DNA of 64,000 bases from JAFECT01 sp036501825 (lineage in GTDB: Bacteria; Pseudomonadota; Alphaproteobacteria; Caulobacterales; Caulobacteraceae). Positions 61,024 through 64,000 of the stretch are shown piece by piece. Under the pieces are notes generated by a model. That model was not told the origin of the DNA and did not search any database. It saw nothing but the letters and a program-made list of their open reading frames with translations. The position numbers and the translations under genes are program-made. Positions within the stretch are counted from its first letter, which is position 1. Each line of letters opens with the position of its first letter. The stretch is from assembly GCA_036501825.1 (NCBI GenBank), contig DASXZP010000027.1, positions 186,001 through 250,000 on the forward strand. The letters run 5' to 3'.

Positions 61024-61025
61024 GC

Positions 61026-61178
61026 AAAGAGAGTCCACGGACCACACGGAAAACACGGAAAGATTAGATCCTGCAAAGGGGACAGGCTGTGAATGACCGC
61101 GCAGAGCGCGGTCGACAATCGAACCCGCGGCCCTGTCAAGCCTCGTCCGTGTTTTCCGTGTGGTCCGTGGACTCTCTT
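61026..61178. repeat. Long-armed inverted repeat, family F, copy 3
   Basis: Three bases after the glyoxalase stop, an arm of AAAGAGAGTCCACGGACCAC then CGGAAAACACGG units (61026-61064) faces its inverted copy (61145-61178). The interior contains a shorter inverted pair (GGGGACAGG... and ...CCCTGTC) and GACCGCGCAGAGCGCGGTC. The arms match the outer arms at 43838-44092. It separates the gloA and polA transcripts. Confidence 0.7.
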
Positions 61179-61225
61179 AAAGCCCGGTGGCCCAACAACG
61201 CCTCGCGCCCTATGTTCACCCCTCA

Positions 61226-64000
<2,775 letters not shown>

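Overview
The window is GC-rich, densely packed DNA of an alphaproteobacterium, most likely a member of the Caulobacterales or a close relative. The reasons are the trpF-trpB-trpA-accD-folC order, an alphaproteobacterial-type AddA/AddB helicase-nuclease pair next to trxA, tsaE, amgK and murU, an AccD that has lost most of its zinc-ribbon cysteines, and the many GTG/TTG starts. The genus cannot be fixed from the sequence alone.

Layout. 0.1-7 kb: a flavoprotein, the last three tryptophan genes with a 40-codon membrane microprotein wedged between trpB and trpA, then accD and folC. 7-13.5 kb: a soluble PAS-PAS hybrid histidine kinase divergent from a hemerythrin-like gene and a phasin-like gene, a large secreted protein, two small unknowns and thioredoxin. 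13.5-23.2 kb: a minus-strand run of overlapping genes (acyltransferase, tsaE, amgK-like, murU-like, addB, addA) joining peptidoglycan recycling, tRNA modification and double-strand break repair. 23.5-31.3 kb: mmsA, two membrane-anchored exported proteins with matching C-termini, rplS-trmD, a glutathione transferase and odhB. 31.3-38.1 kb: odhA, sucD and sucC, with two paralogous secreted proteins, one between sucC and sucD. 38.4-45.2 kb: paired amidohydrolases (one lacking its HxH motif), YggT, tRNA-Ala(CGC), a serine hydrolase, an SDR and a pterin dehydratase. 45.4-52.2 kb: large secreted propeller and peptidase genes.

52.2-57.2 kb is an accessory region of visibly lower GC. It holds a DUF3883-type putative nuclease, a two-gene operon of a winged-helix-like protein and a HEPN/Abi-C-like protein with a divergent paralogue of the first, and then a roughly 1.9 kb cassette carrying only an AbiEi/AbiEii-like regulator-nucleotidyltransferase pair. 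The cassette lies between tRNA-Arg(CCG) and an exact 57-bp direct copy of the 3' part of that tRNA, so it looks like a minimal integrase-less genomic island. This defence-like neighbourhood is the most promising part of the window.

57.4-64 kb returns to core genes: an orphan ABC ATPase, a zinc-finger protein, a CAP-domain protein flanked by direct repeats, DUF2007, glyoxalase I and polA (cut by the window end). Intergenic gaps throughout carry at least six families of hairpin-rich repeats: several REPIN-like doublets and one family of long-armed inverted repeats built from CACACGGA-like units, which sits just behind stop codons and in one place is nested.
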